NCBI GenBank assembly: GCA_003508835.1 | Contig: PUFA01000027.1 | Location: 9,486,001 to 9,550,000 of the forward strand | Reading direction: 5' to 3' | Length of the DNA: 64,000 bases | DNA from: Eonycteris spelaea | Taxonomy: Eukaryota > Chordata > Mammalia > Chiroptera > Pteropodidae | Position numbers and translations under genes: made by a program | In this document: positions 15,206 through 28,167 of the stretch, one piece after another | Numbering within the stretch: position 1 is the stretch's first letter | Layout: each line of letters starts with the position of its first letter | Notes under the pieces: generated by a model | Told to the model about the DNA's origin: nothing | The model's input: only the letters and a program-made list of their open reading frames with translations | Database searches by the model: none

Positions 15206-15250
<45 letters not shown>
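15147..15250. repeat. Poly-A run followed by (CA)20
   Basis: An A-run at about 15147-15164 is followed 46 nt later by 20 perfect CA dinucleotides at 15211-15250. Both generate low-complexity open frames on the two strands (15009-15311 minus, Val-Cys repeats; 15097-15300 plus, His-Thr repeats). These are artefacts of the microsatellite. The CA length makes it a likely polymorphic marker. Confidence 0.95.
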
Positions 15251-15253
<3 letters not shown>

Positions 15254-15474
15254 GCATACACAGTAAAAGGGCAGGAAGAAATTTTGGAAATGATGGATAA
15301 GTTGATGACACTGAGTGTGATGGTGGTTTTATGGTTATTCACTTCTAAACTCATGATGTAACCGAAAACACCACCTAGGAGGCAGCAAGATCACAGATGT
15401 GGAAAGTGCTTTGGAAAAAAGCAAACAAAGGGCTTTTCTCGTATGTCAACCATGTCTCAATTATAACTAAAACA

Positions 15475-16566
15475 ATTATAACCAAGATTACTCTACCCAG
15501 CAAAGCTATCATTTAGAATGGAAGGATAGATAAAGAGCTTCCAGACAATAAAAAGCTAACGGAGTTCATTGCCATCAAACCAGTATTATAAGAAATGTTA
15601 AAGGAACTTCTTTAAGAAGAAAAAAAGATAAAAAATAAGAATAATAAAAGGTCGATAACTACATATCTGTCAACAATTACTTTCGATGTAAATTGATTAA
15701 ATGCTCAAATAAGAAAATAGGGTAGCTGAATGAATCAGAAAGCAAAGCCTTTACATATATTGCCTACAAGAGACTCACCAGATCAAAAGACATGCATAGA
15801 TTAAATGTAAAAGGATAAAAAAAATGATATTTCATGAAAAATTGAAACAAATAAACAAAAAGCTGAGGTAGCAATACATATACCAGACAAAACAGACTTT
15901 AAAACAAAGGCTATACCAAGAGACAAAAAAAACCCAGTAATTCCACTTCTGGGTATTTATCCGAAGAAACCCAAAACCTACTTTGAAGGGACATGTACAC
16001 CCATATTTTCATTGCAGTATTATTGGAATAGCATTATCTACAAAGGAGGCAACCAGGGTGTCTATCAACAGATAAATAGATGAAGAGGTGGTACATATAT
16101 ACAATGAGATATTGTTTAGCTATAAAAAAAGAATGAAATCTTCCTATCTGCAGCAAACATGGATGGACCTAAAGGGTATTGTGCTGAGTAGATTAAATCA
16201 GACAAAAAGATAAATGTCATATGATTTCACTTGTATCTGGAATCTAGAGAACAGGATAAATGAACAATAAAAACAGAAACAAGCTCGTAGATACAGAGAG
16301 CATTTTGATGGCTGCCAGATAGGGGTGGAGTTGAGAGCATGAATGAAAGGCAGGGATGGGATTAAGAGGTACAAATCAATAGTTACAAAATAGTTACGGG
16401 AATGTAGAGTATAGCTTGGGGAATATAGTCGGTAGCATTGTAATAACTATGTATGGTGTCAGATGGGTACTAGATTTATTGGGGTGATCACTTCATAAAT
16501 TATATAAATGTCTAATCGCTATACAATATAATATTTTATGCCAACCATAATTGAAGAATTAAAAAA
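15475..16566 (+). mobile_element. L1 fragment with 3' end
   Basis: From about 15480 the sequence shows L1 phrases: 'attactctacccagcaaagc', 'ccagtaattccacttctgg', then the 3' UTR run 'ggggaatatagt', 'actatgtatggtgtcag', 'gggtactagatttatt', ending in an A-rich tail at 16560-16569. The tail type resembles L1s of bats and other laurasiatherians. The copy is 5'-truncated and degraded, with no usable ORF. The left boundary is approximate, and a junction near 15910 suggests internal deletion or two pieces. Confidence 0.85.
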
Positions 16567-16569
16567 AAA

Positions 16570-18614
16570 TGTATATATATATAAAGAGCCCACACAGTCT
16601 GCGTCCAGCTTGCACCTTGTGTGGAAATGTCTTTCAGTTTCAGGTTGAATGTATGCTCTTTTGTTCCACTTAAGCATGTGTATCGTTGGCTCCTGGCCAA
16701 CTGTATCTGTCTTCCTCTGAGATAGGACAGCATCCTTCTACCTTGGCATGAGAAGGTGTGTATCAGGTAGGGGAGACACACTAGCCTGGGGAATGGATGC
16801 CCAGTACTGCAGTGGATCTCACTATTTCTTATCAGCGTGAGTAATGCGTTGTCCATCCAAAAAAAAAAAAATTCATTCACAAATTTCATTTCCCTCACCC
16901 CAAGATAGTATATTGGTAGGGCTAAGACTAGACAAAGGTCCTCTAAATGCACGTTGAAAGAGCATCCAGGATTTTATAAAGGTATGGCATGGACAAAATT
17001 GGGAAACTCTGTCCTATTGTTTTTAAGAACTCTGCACTTTCCAGGTTACTGGGGAATAAGAATCTACCTTATCTTTTGAGTCTTGCTAATTTATTTTGTT
17101 TCCCTGATACATTTTCACTGTTTGTTAATTCTAAGGTCATTTAAGGTTTTATAGATGTACTTAATCATTAAGACAAATCTCAATATTTTAGGATGTAAAT
17201 TCTTGGCCTTAAAACTTACCATCCTTCCCAGTCTCACTGACAACCAAAAGACTGAAATACTTTGGAGAATGGACTATTCTATTATCTCAAGAACTTTGCA
17301 TAATACATAGAGCAAATTAAAAATCCACTAATTTTATAGTTTCAATGACAGATGTAGACCTGAGATTCTTAGGTACATGCCCCAAATATTTAAATACAAA
17401 TTGCTTTTAGTATATTACCTTGTAATTTTAAAGCTTTACATTTTATTTTTTTATATTTTGTAACAAAGTTAGAAGATAACTGAAATTCTGAAACTAAAAA
17501 TTTCTACTTTGTTAATCTCTCTTGCCATATTTATTGCCTATATATTGCCATTTTACACACACAGACACATAGATGTATACAATCTATAATAGATTTGTTC
17601 CCTTAGATTTAAACCTTTTACAACAACACACTCCTCATTTCTCTTAAATTGTTAAAAAAAATGCTCATCTGCTCATCTCTGCAGTGGTATATATTAGAAT
17701 AAAATCTCTTTAATTCATAAGACTTTGAGGAAGACTAAATAAAAAATGTATGCTTAGCATCAAGCATGGGGTATAATTAATAATAGATACATCTTAGCTA
17801 TATTATTACCATCTCATGATATTCATATTATTGTAAATATTCACCCCTTTTGGAAGAAGCTTCCTATATGAAAAAGAAATATGAAATAAAGGGTCACGCA
17901 GTAAATGTTTTGTTTTGAATAAGCTACTGATAAAACATATACCCTTTACTTGAGGTACTCTTGTACTGAAGTGGCTTTAGTCTGTTATATATTTTCAAGC
18001 CATAGTTGGTTTAATTTTAGGCCAAATAGAAAGCAACAGGAAACAGAATATCAAATTTCCAAATGGCTGTTTTTGTTATATTTAATTATGAAGTAACCTT
18101 AGGGGTACAAACGCATATTCTGCTAATATGATAGACTGGATTCATTAAAAAGTAAGTAGAGAAGCAGATTTTGTATTACCATCTGTATACACACACACAC
18201 ATATGCACACATCGTTTTAAAATTGAGATAAATATATAAAATTATAACAGTATTTCAAGATATGCAACAATAGAACGGGGAGCGCACAGCACTGGTTCTG
18301 ATTTATAAAGGCTATTGCAATGGTTCCCAGAATAAGTCAGTAAATGCAGAGCTTGTAAGCCAAACTGGAGGGCGTGTAGAAACACTACCCTAAGAAGAAT
18401 AATTTAGTTCTAGTTGTCCAAATTTCTTAGGAGGACATTGTAATAGTTTTCCATAACATGTAAGGCTCAGTGTAACAAAATCACTAATTTCATCATTTAT
18501 TAACTTTAAAGTCAATGTTTTCCAATTTATTTTCATTCAAATGTCTTTCGTTATGTGACACAAACTTTTTCTTGAACATTTTTATTTTGTGACACATATA
18601 ATATTATGCTATAG
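16570..18614. other. Intron interior, no recognised element
   Basis: Contains a 138-codon minus-strand open frame (16536-16952) that partly overlaps the L1 tail. It has no recognisable motif and is interrupted in composition by an A-run at 16859-16872. A short CA patch lies at about 18189-18202. I see no gene. Confidence 0.55.
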
Positions 18615-20392
18615 ATCAGTGTTTTCTTTTTTAATGAACACTTAATTTTTTTAAAGTTTAAAGTTCACAGCAAAATTGAGAAGAAGGTACAGAGATTTCC
18701 CATACATACCCTCTGTCCTCACACATGTACAGACTGTCCTATTATCAATTTCTACTATCAGAGTGCTACATTTGTTAAAACTGATAACCTATATTGACCC
18801 ATCACAACATCCAGCTTATATTAGGGTCACTCTTGGTGTACATTCTATGGGTTTGAAAAATATATAACGATATTTATCTACCACTACTGTATCGTAGAGT
18901 TTTTTTTTCACTGCCCTAAAAATCCTCGGTGCCCTGTCTATTCACTTTCCCTCCCCACCATAACCCAAGGCAATCACTGAACTTTTTACTGTCGCCATAG
19001 TATCACCTTTTCCAGAATATCCTATGTTGGCATCATACAATATGTATCATTTTCAGAATGGCAAATTTCACTTCAGAAAATGCAGTTAAGGTTCCTCCAT
19101 GTCCTTCACGTCTTGATAGCTCATTTATTTTAGCGCTGAATAACATTTCATTGTCTGGATGTACCACAGTTTATTTATCCATTCAGCTACCAAAGGATCT
19201 CTTGTTTGCTTCTCAGTTTTGGCAGTCATTCATTATAAACATCCATATGCAGGTTTTAGCATTGAAATAAGTTTTTAACTCCTTTGGGTTTTCAATTCCA
19301 ATGAGCATGATTGATGGATCATATAGTAGGAGTACGTTCAATTTTTTAAGAAACCGCCAATGGTCTTCCAAAGTGGCTGTACCATTTTGCATTCTCACCA
19401 TCAATGAGAGTTTCTGTTGCTCTACATCTCACCTGCATCTAGTTTTCAGTATTCTAATGGGTCTGTAGTGGTATCTCATTGTTCTTTTAATTTGCATTTA
19501 CCTCATGACATATGGTGCAGAGCATCATTTCATATGTTTATTTGCCCTCTGTATATCTTTTTGATGAGGTGTCTGTTAAAGTCTTTAGCCCATTTTTCAA
19601 TGGAGTTATTTTCTTATTGTTGAGTTTTGAGTTCTTCCTCTGAGAGAGGACAGGGTCCTTCTATATTTTGGATAACAGCCCTTTATCAGATGTGTCTTTT
19701 GCAAATATTTTCTCTCCATTTGTCGCTTGTTTTCTTATTCTCTTGATATTATCTATCATAGAGCAGAATTTTTAATTTCAATGAAGTCCAAATATCAATT
19801 TATTTTATGGATTGTACTTTTGAATTATATCTAAAAAGGTATCGCCACATATAAGGCCATCTAGGTTTTCTCCTGTGTTAGAAGTCTTATAATTTTACAT
19901 TTTACATTTAGGTCTGTGATCCTTTTTCAGTTCATTTTTGTTAAGGATGAAGGCCTGTACCTAGACTTTTTTTTTTTTTTTTGCCTGTGGTTTTTCCAGA
20001 ACCATTTGTGAAAAAGGCCTTCTTTGCTCCATTGCATTGCCTTTCTTCCTTTAACAAAGGTCTGTAAACTACAGCTATTTCTGGGATCTCTATTCTGTTT
20101 CATTGATTTGTCTATTACTTCACCAATATCACATTGTTTTGAGTATTGTAGCTTTATAATAAGTGCTGAAGTCAGGTAGTGTCAGTCCTCAAGTTTTGCT
20201 TTCAATATTCTATTGGTTATTCTGGGTCTTCTGACTCTCATATAATCTCTGAAATCAGTTGTTGATATTACTAAGTAATACTGATATTTTGATTAGGGTT
20301 GTATTAAATGTATAGATTAATTTGGGAAGAAATGGCATCTTGACAATATCGAGTTTTCCTATTCATGAACATGGAATATCTCTCCTGAATCA
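18615..20392 (-). mobile_element. L1 (L1M-type), 5'-truncated, reverse orientation
   Basis: Read on the minus strand, 18660-18700 is the L1 3' UTR phrase around 'ctctgtaccttcttctcaat'. Going up in coordinate come the untranslated tract and then remnants of the C-terminal part of ORF2. On the plus strand these appear as 'agtctttagcccatttttca' near 19580 and 'ggcctgtacc' near 19955. A T-run at 19962-19982 interrupts it. About 1.8 kb is present, with many stops and indels, so it is non-functional. The short plus and minus open frames between 18676 and 19623 are fragments of this copy. Confidence 0.9.
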
Positions 20393-20539
20393 TTTTCTTT
20401 TTTCAATCTGTATTCAGTGGTAGGGTAAGGTAAGTAGAGGTGCAAGAGGCTTCAGAGTATCCACCTCACATTCAACTAGAAGCCATACTTAAACGCGTGT
20501 GTGTGTGGGGGGGCATATATATTAACATTAATTTCAGGT

Positions 20540-20705
20540 ATCTAGCACAATGGTTAGAAATTGATATACTATGAAGAGATCCCCCCGGTTACTCTAGAAT
20601 CTGTCTGGCACTATACATAGTCATCACAATGTTATTACCTATATTCCCTATGTCATATTTTACATCCCAAAGACTGTTTTGTAACTACTAATTTTATATA
20701 TTTGT
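20540..20705 (-). mobile_element. L1 3' UTR fragment, reverse orientation
   Basis: Plus-strand phrases 'aatgttattacctatattcc' and 'ttttacatccc' are the reverse complement of the tail motif gggatgta...gggaatatagt...aataacat seen in the forward L1 at 15475-16566. It is probably a separate insertion from the 18615-20392 copy. Boundaries are approximate. Confidence 0.65.
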
Positions 20706-20867
20706 TTTCATTTTTGCCTTCTACAAAATTTTTTGAGCATTCTGAGGGTAAAAAATGCTCAAAATCTACTATATAAAATTTTTTTTTAATTTAATGAAAG
20801 TAAAGGGAGATTTTAGATGTTTTTCATAAATATATATGTCTGTATATAACTATGTAAATATATAACA

Positions 20868-20870
<3 letters not shown>

Positions 20871-20898
<28 letters not shown>
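20871..20898. repeat. (CA)14 microsatellite
   Basis: Perfect CA dinucleotide run directly after a TATA-rich stretch (20830-20865). Confidence 0.95.
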
Positions 20899-20899
<1 letters not shown>

Positions 20900-22048
20900 C
20901 TTCATGAACAGTAATTACAGAAAGGTCATGTTGAACTCAGTGTTTTATCTTCTGTGATTATATTCCTTTTCAGGAATATGATCTGATTCAGTAGTGAAAG
21001 GTTTTTTTCATTCCATCACCATCAATTCTACTTCCAATACTTTATCCGCCAATTATAATTTTAAAAAGTTGGAAAATGTTACATTCTGAATAGTACCACT
21101 TCTGCTGTTATTATTATTATTAATAGTCAATTAGGTAATGAAGAACCAAGCCAGGCTATTACAATTTCATGTGGTCCATAGCCACTTTTGTTTACGAACT
21201 TACTACCTGAATATATGCCACTAATGATTTATGTCTCAGAAGAAAAGTTATGTATTTATTTAAAAAAAAAAAGTGGTGAAGTCAATATTTCTTAATTCAT
21301 AGCAATTAGTCACAAGATTTTCTTGTTTTGTAATTTTGTTCCTTTAGTTTGTCTTTACTATTTATCAAAATATAACTTTTTCTTTTCCTTTAATCCCTAA
21401 AATCTCCAAATAAAATTGTCATTTTCTATTGGAATTCATCTCCAAAACTTTTAGTTGTACAGCATTTATATTTTTTAGTCGACTTATTTGCTCCTCATCT
21501 TTTGAAAATGTATTTTTCCTGCTATCTTTGCTCTCTGTCTTAGCTTTTCCACTTCCTACAAAATGTAATGGCAGAAATGGCAACTTTGGGAACTGAGAAA
21601 ATCTAGTTAACGAATGGGAATAGAATGAAAAAGTATACTTTTTAACCTTTATTCATGAAAGTAAGTACAATTTTAGTGAACTGTGTTTTAAAGGTTATAA
21701 GATATTGAGACCTGAAAATAATAAGTTTTTTAAATGTATCTTGCAAACTTTTCTCTTTCTCTTCAAGTACTTTCTTTTATCTTACATTTTTTTTTATCTG
21801 CACTGTCCTCAGTAACATTTCTACCAATTTCTAAAGTTGTTCCATCTCTATTTTATACTGTATTAAAATAACTCAGAGTCAAACTTAACTTTATACTAAT
21901 ATTTCAGATAGTGCTAGATTTCCAGTGAGTGATAGGAATGAAATTTTAGAAATAATAGATAAAGCTATGTGGATTGCTCAAAATATAACTGTCTTTATGG
22001 GCTCCACAGACTTATTAATAATCAAATTCAAGCCATTTCATAGTATTA

Positions 22049-23889
<1,841 letters not shown>

Positions 23890-24440
23890 GTAAATTCATT
23901 TATTTATCCATTCATTAACTCAACAAATATTTAGTGAGAACACTCACCTCCATATGCTACTGTTTTTAGTGCTGAATATATAAATATGAATGCAATTATT
24001 GTCTACAAGGAGCTCAGAATGATGTGAGATTAGAGGCATTTAAATAATTAAAAAGTTAATCTCTAAATGAAATATGAGCAAAGCATTGTGAGAAAACACT
24101 TCCATGAATCAACTACTTTTACCTCAGGGAATCCACAGAACTTTAGAAGAGAAGGTAACATTTTAACAGGTAAGTAGAGAAGACAGACAGGAGGAAGATG
24201 AAAAAAAATTGGATGTTTTTTAGGAGTGCAGTGCAAGTGAAGAAAATGCTGACTGCAAGGGAATAAGGGTCTGCTTCAGAACACGAATGCCAAGTTCAGA
24301 GGTTTGGACCTGAAATTATTGATTAGTAGGATGCTGATAGGAATGTATTAGCAGTGGAGTGATATGACCAGATAGAGAGATGGATAAAGGCTCAATTCAA
24401 GAGACATAAATGAGGTAGAATTAATAGGAACTGGGGTGAT
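23890..24440 (-). mobile_element. L2-like LINE remnant, reverse orientation
   Basis: Begins on the plus strand with 'ccattcattaactcaacaaa' and 'tatttagtgagaaca', the reverse complement of the L2 3' end. It continues with 'tgtctacaaggagctcagaa'. The part to about 24025 is a good visual match. The remainder (to about 24440) resembles older L2-associated sequence and is less certain. Confidence 0.6.
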
Positions 24441-24943
24441 TTTAGATTATACTGATTTCTGTAATACCTAGGAATGCCAGAGCATTACTCCAGGAAAAGA
24501 AGGGTTGTAAACTTAAATTTTGACAGATTCTGTGATCTAATGTATGTTGCATTATAGTTTGAAAATTATATATATAAAACTATATATATGGATTCTGATT
24601 ACATATAAATGATTACTGCCTATTTTTTTCCCCCATTCTGTCCACCAAAGTTCTTTATAGCTTAATTAGAGGAGTTTGTATCAGCTAACCAAGATATACC
24701 TTTGCAAACAGAAACAGAAATTCTGAGAATTTACATTCAGCCTTTATTCACCATATTAGTTAGCATTACTGCTCATGTGCAAAAGCTGCTTTAAATTCTC
24801 CATTATTACAACCATTTTTATGTTTCACTAAGATAAATATATGGAGGTAATAAAAAGCACATAGAATCAGATTCCACATGACAAATTAAAAGTTGTTAAA
24901 TTTTATCTTCTTCAACAAAACTGGTCTTTAGGTTGTAGAAATG

Positions 24944-24974
24944 CAAAACAAAACAAAACAAAACAAAACAAAAA
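24944..24974. repeat. (AAAAC)n microsatellite
   Basis: Six uninterrupted AAAAC pentamers. This unit often derives from an A-rich retroposon tail, but no element body was recognised to its left. Confidence 0.9.
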
Positions 24975-27900
24975 CCTACGTTTAAGCATGTATGCTATTT
25001 ATTTTTACAGCCACATTAGAAAATGATCCAAACAATTCAAACTCAAATTTGTCAGAGAAAACATACAGCATTGAACTTTAAAAAGAAAGTAACTGGACAT
25101 TTAACCTATTGTAAAATTTTCACACCGAAGTCTTCTTTATTGTATTCTTAAACAAGTTTTGTGATTTCAGGTATGATGAAAAATGTCCTACCAAAAAAGT
25201 TTTTCATACTATTATAATTTGTCATTAATATATCAAACTCTATTTCAGTGAATTTAATTGTAAATATATAGGTTTAATATATCAAATGGTTGGCTACCAG
25301 ATGTTCAGGTAAAAATGAATGTTATCTCATATTTACCAGGCATTTTCTTACTAACAGTAATTTTGCTTCTTTTACATATCTTTAGGGAAATGTGAATTCT
25401 CGAGAGTTTTGGCTCAAGCAAAAACTAATTCCTGTAATTATGAAATTTAGTTACTATTTAGTTCTTCGATTTCTAAACTTTCAAATAAGTAATTAATTTC
25501 TAGCCAAGTTATCTTCCTTGGAATTTTTCTTCCTGTTTTACATGGTTTTTATTTTGTTTGTTTTGGCTTTTGTCTACTAAGTAATTTTAATGCGGCAAAC
25601 ATAAAACAAAACAAAATGTGAATTAGTAGTGCATTTCCCAAAAAGAATGCCAAAGAACCTAATTAGATAGGATGTTTATTTCTAACAAAGATGCACCATA
25701 CAGAGAGGGGTGAAATTGCCTCATTTATCTTACCACAGAAAGCTCAAAAGTCACAAACACATAGAAAAGTTTAATTCAGTAAAATTACTCTTAAATTAAA
25801 GGTCAACTTTCTCAAAGATGTGTTTCATTTATTATTTTATGTATTTAGTGATGATATGAGATATAGGAAGACCATTTAAAATCTATAATGCTAAAAAAAT
25901 CTATTGGACACTTGAATCTGTTGCCAAGCATCCTTAATTGATTCTATCTATATTGTATGAATAACATGCTTATCAAATGAGAAAATAAAGCCTTTTTAAA
26001 TATTTGGTTTTGAAATAAAAACAAAAACATAATGCCATAAGTAGCTCAGTTAAAATGGATTTAAATAATATTTTTTTTTACTCATTAGGTGTTTCAAAAA
26101 TCCCAACTTTTTGATTAGCTTTCTTTCACTTTTGCTCTGTTATCAAAGTATTTCAATGGTGATTTCAAATCTGGTTTTAAAATTATTTTTTCACTGAGAA
26201 CAATGTTTCTGATAATTCAGTAACTTCATTTTCATAATACATATTTGATGTATTTATTTTAATAATAAAATTATTTATTTTAATAATAATATTTGATGGC
26301 ATACTCTAGAAACATAGCAGGATTTTTGAAGTTGGCTAACAATGTTGGTGATGAGGGATGTGGCACTACTGACTTATAGCAATAGGGTAAGTGTTTAAAG
26401 TGATGCATTTATGTCATAGAATCAGTTCAGTTTTATTTGTGTTTCATTGCCAAGAGACATTCCACCACACGTTAGTTATAGGGTTACTCATTTATTACTA
26501 AATGTAGTGAGATATCACTTTTTAAATTATACCACAAACCAAAGGGAAGAGCCCAGGTGGGACCTGATTTCATCAGCGGATAAGCAACGTCTGAAAGCTG
26601 CAGCCTAAGAGAAGAAGCAACCTTAGGTAGCGGCATGTTGGCAGGGCAGTGGGCCTTGTCAGTGCCACACCCATAGATTAGCACATAGAGATAAAGACAG
26701 GGGACGCTTATAGTTTAAGTTGTTTGTCACCTTTTGAAGTCTCCTATAAATTATATGGATTGCAGCAATAGGCAGTTTTTAAAGACCAAGTACATACCCA
26801 CCTCAAACAACATTAGGAATTTATTTTTTTAATTTTGATTGGTAAATATAAATTCACCAATAAATGATTATGAAAAGATTGCTCAAAGTCTGGAATACTG
26901 GAATAAATGGGAAATTTTACTATAATTTATAGAACTATAGTATCAAGCATTTAAACATGTAAAAAGTTATATATTTGCTTGTAGAAATCTGAAACTATAA
27001 TGTTATGGCATACTATTCATGTGAACATGTGAACATTCTAGTGACAGAAATAACCCCAATTCTATATCATTATATTTTATAAAAAGAACTACATTTTATT
27101 GAAACTCTCGAATCCATGGTTTTTTTTAAAATAGCAATTTATAGTTCTCTCAGAGCAAGAGAATAATGTTAATATTATTTTATAAGAAAGAAACATGTCT
27201 ATAATTACTACAGTTGGGACATTTTATATTCACACCAATGAGAGAAAACATTTTTTATGCCTCCAAACAAGATATAATTTTTTTAAAATAACATGTAAAA
27301 ATTTTTGTATCTATTGCTCATTCATAAGATATGCTTGTTAAGTACCCAGGAGACAATGAAACAAGCCATAGAAACTTCAGTCAGAATCATATAATACTTG
27401 ATCTTAGTTTATGAAAAAAGGTGAGATATTCTAAAAATAAGATTTTTAACTTGAATTACTTTTACAAAAGTAAAGAAAGTTTCTCATATGTAAGTATACG
27501 AAAAGGATACTCCCAAAGTAAAACAGTTTAGTATATTTTTTCAATTATTTATTCAATTCTCTTTAAAAAAGAAAAAGAATATGTGAGTATTTTTGGCTAT
27601 AAAACACTTTCTATCATAATACTAATCAATTATTTCTTTCCTAAATGTTCTTTCTCTGCTTGTTATTGCACATTAGAAATAACTAGGAGAGTTAGAATGG
27701 AAAAATGTAAAAGCAGTAGTGATTCCACATTGGAGAGTCCATACTAAAGAAGTATGAACTTCTTTATTAATACATGTTAAAAGTAAACTCCCAATGATCA
27801 CTAATAAGTTAATAATTACATAAAATGTAAAACTAAACCTGCTAAATATTTAAACAATGTCCAAGCATGTTTAGAACTGAATCTTTCAATAATAATTAGA

Positions 27901-28020
27901 TTTTTGACTATTAAAATATTTTATAATTGTAAAAGTTTTCCTAAGAAAATTGCTAGAAAGATTAAATGAAATTTATGATAGCAATGACTGAGCATAGTAC
28001 TGTCATCCCAATGAAGCTTA
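24975..28020. other. AT-rich intron, no gene recognised
   Basis: The least AT-rich part is 26540-26680, where a 66-codon minus-strand open frame occurs (26484-26684). It has no family motif, and no donor and acceptor pair fits it. Otherwise nothing beyond the tandem duplication was seen. Confidence 0.5.
26241..26298. repeat. 21-bp tandem duplication flanked by 10-bp repeats
   Basis: The unit at 26251-26271 (tatttattttaataataaaa plus t) is repeated at 26272-26292 with one or two changes. The decamer atatttgatg occurs immediately before (26241-26250) and at the end (26289-26298). It is a local duplication in AT-rich DNA. Confidence 0.8.
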
Positions 28021-28036
28021 AAAGTCACACTCCCAG

Positions 28037-28151
28037 GCAATAAACACAATGCAATGTATACATATATGCCTTACTGTTGAATTGTACACCTGAAACTTAT
28101 TAGATTTCGTTAACATCTTACTGTAACAAAAAAAAAAAGAAAAAATGAGAA
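28037..28151 (+). mobile_element. Severely 5'-truncated L1 insertion with target-site duplication
   Basis: A roughly 115-bp L1 3' tail (phrases 'aatgtatacatatatgcctt', 'gaattgtacacctgaaac', then an A-rich end from 28128). It is bracketed by a 16-bp direct repeat with one mismatch: aaaagtcacactccca at 28021-28036 and aaaagtcatactccca at 28152-28167. This is the classic footprint of target-primed reverse transcription. Confidence 0.85.
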
Positions 28152-28167
28152 AAAAGTCATACTCCCA

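Noticed and set aside
15009..15311. Cys/Val repeat protein on the minus strand and His/Thr repeat protein on the plus strand
   Set aside because: Both are translations of the (CA)20 microsatellite and adjacent A-run.
16536..16952. 138-codon minus-strand open frame, the longest in the window
   Set aside because: It overlaps an L1 tail, contains an A-run coding for poly-Phe, and has no recognisable domain or splice context. This length is expected by chance in 64 kb.
19058..19623. Series of short open frames resembling a small gene cluster
   Set aside because: They are out-of-frame remnants of the reverse-oriented L1 at 18615-20392.
24944..24974. Direct pentamer repeats considered as a CRISPR-like array
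   Set aside because: Simple AAAAC microsatellite with no spacers; the genome is eukaryotic.
26484..26684. GC-richer 66-codon minus-strand open frame
   Set aside because: No family motif and no splice sites in phase with the known exons.
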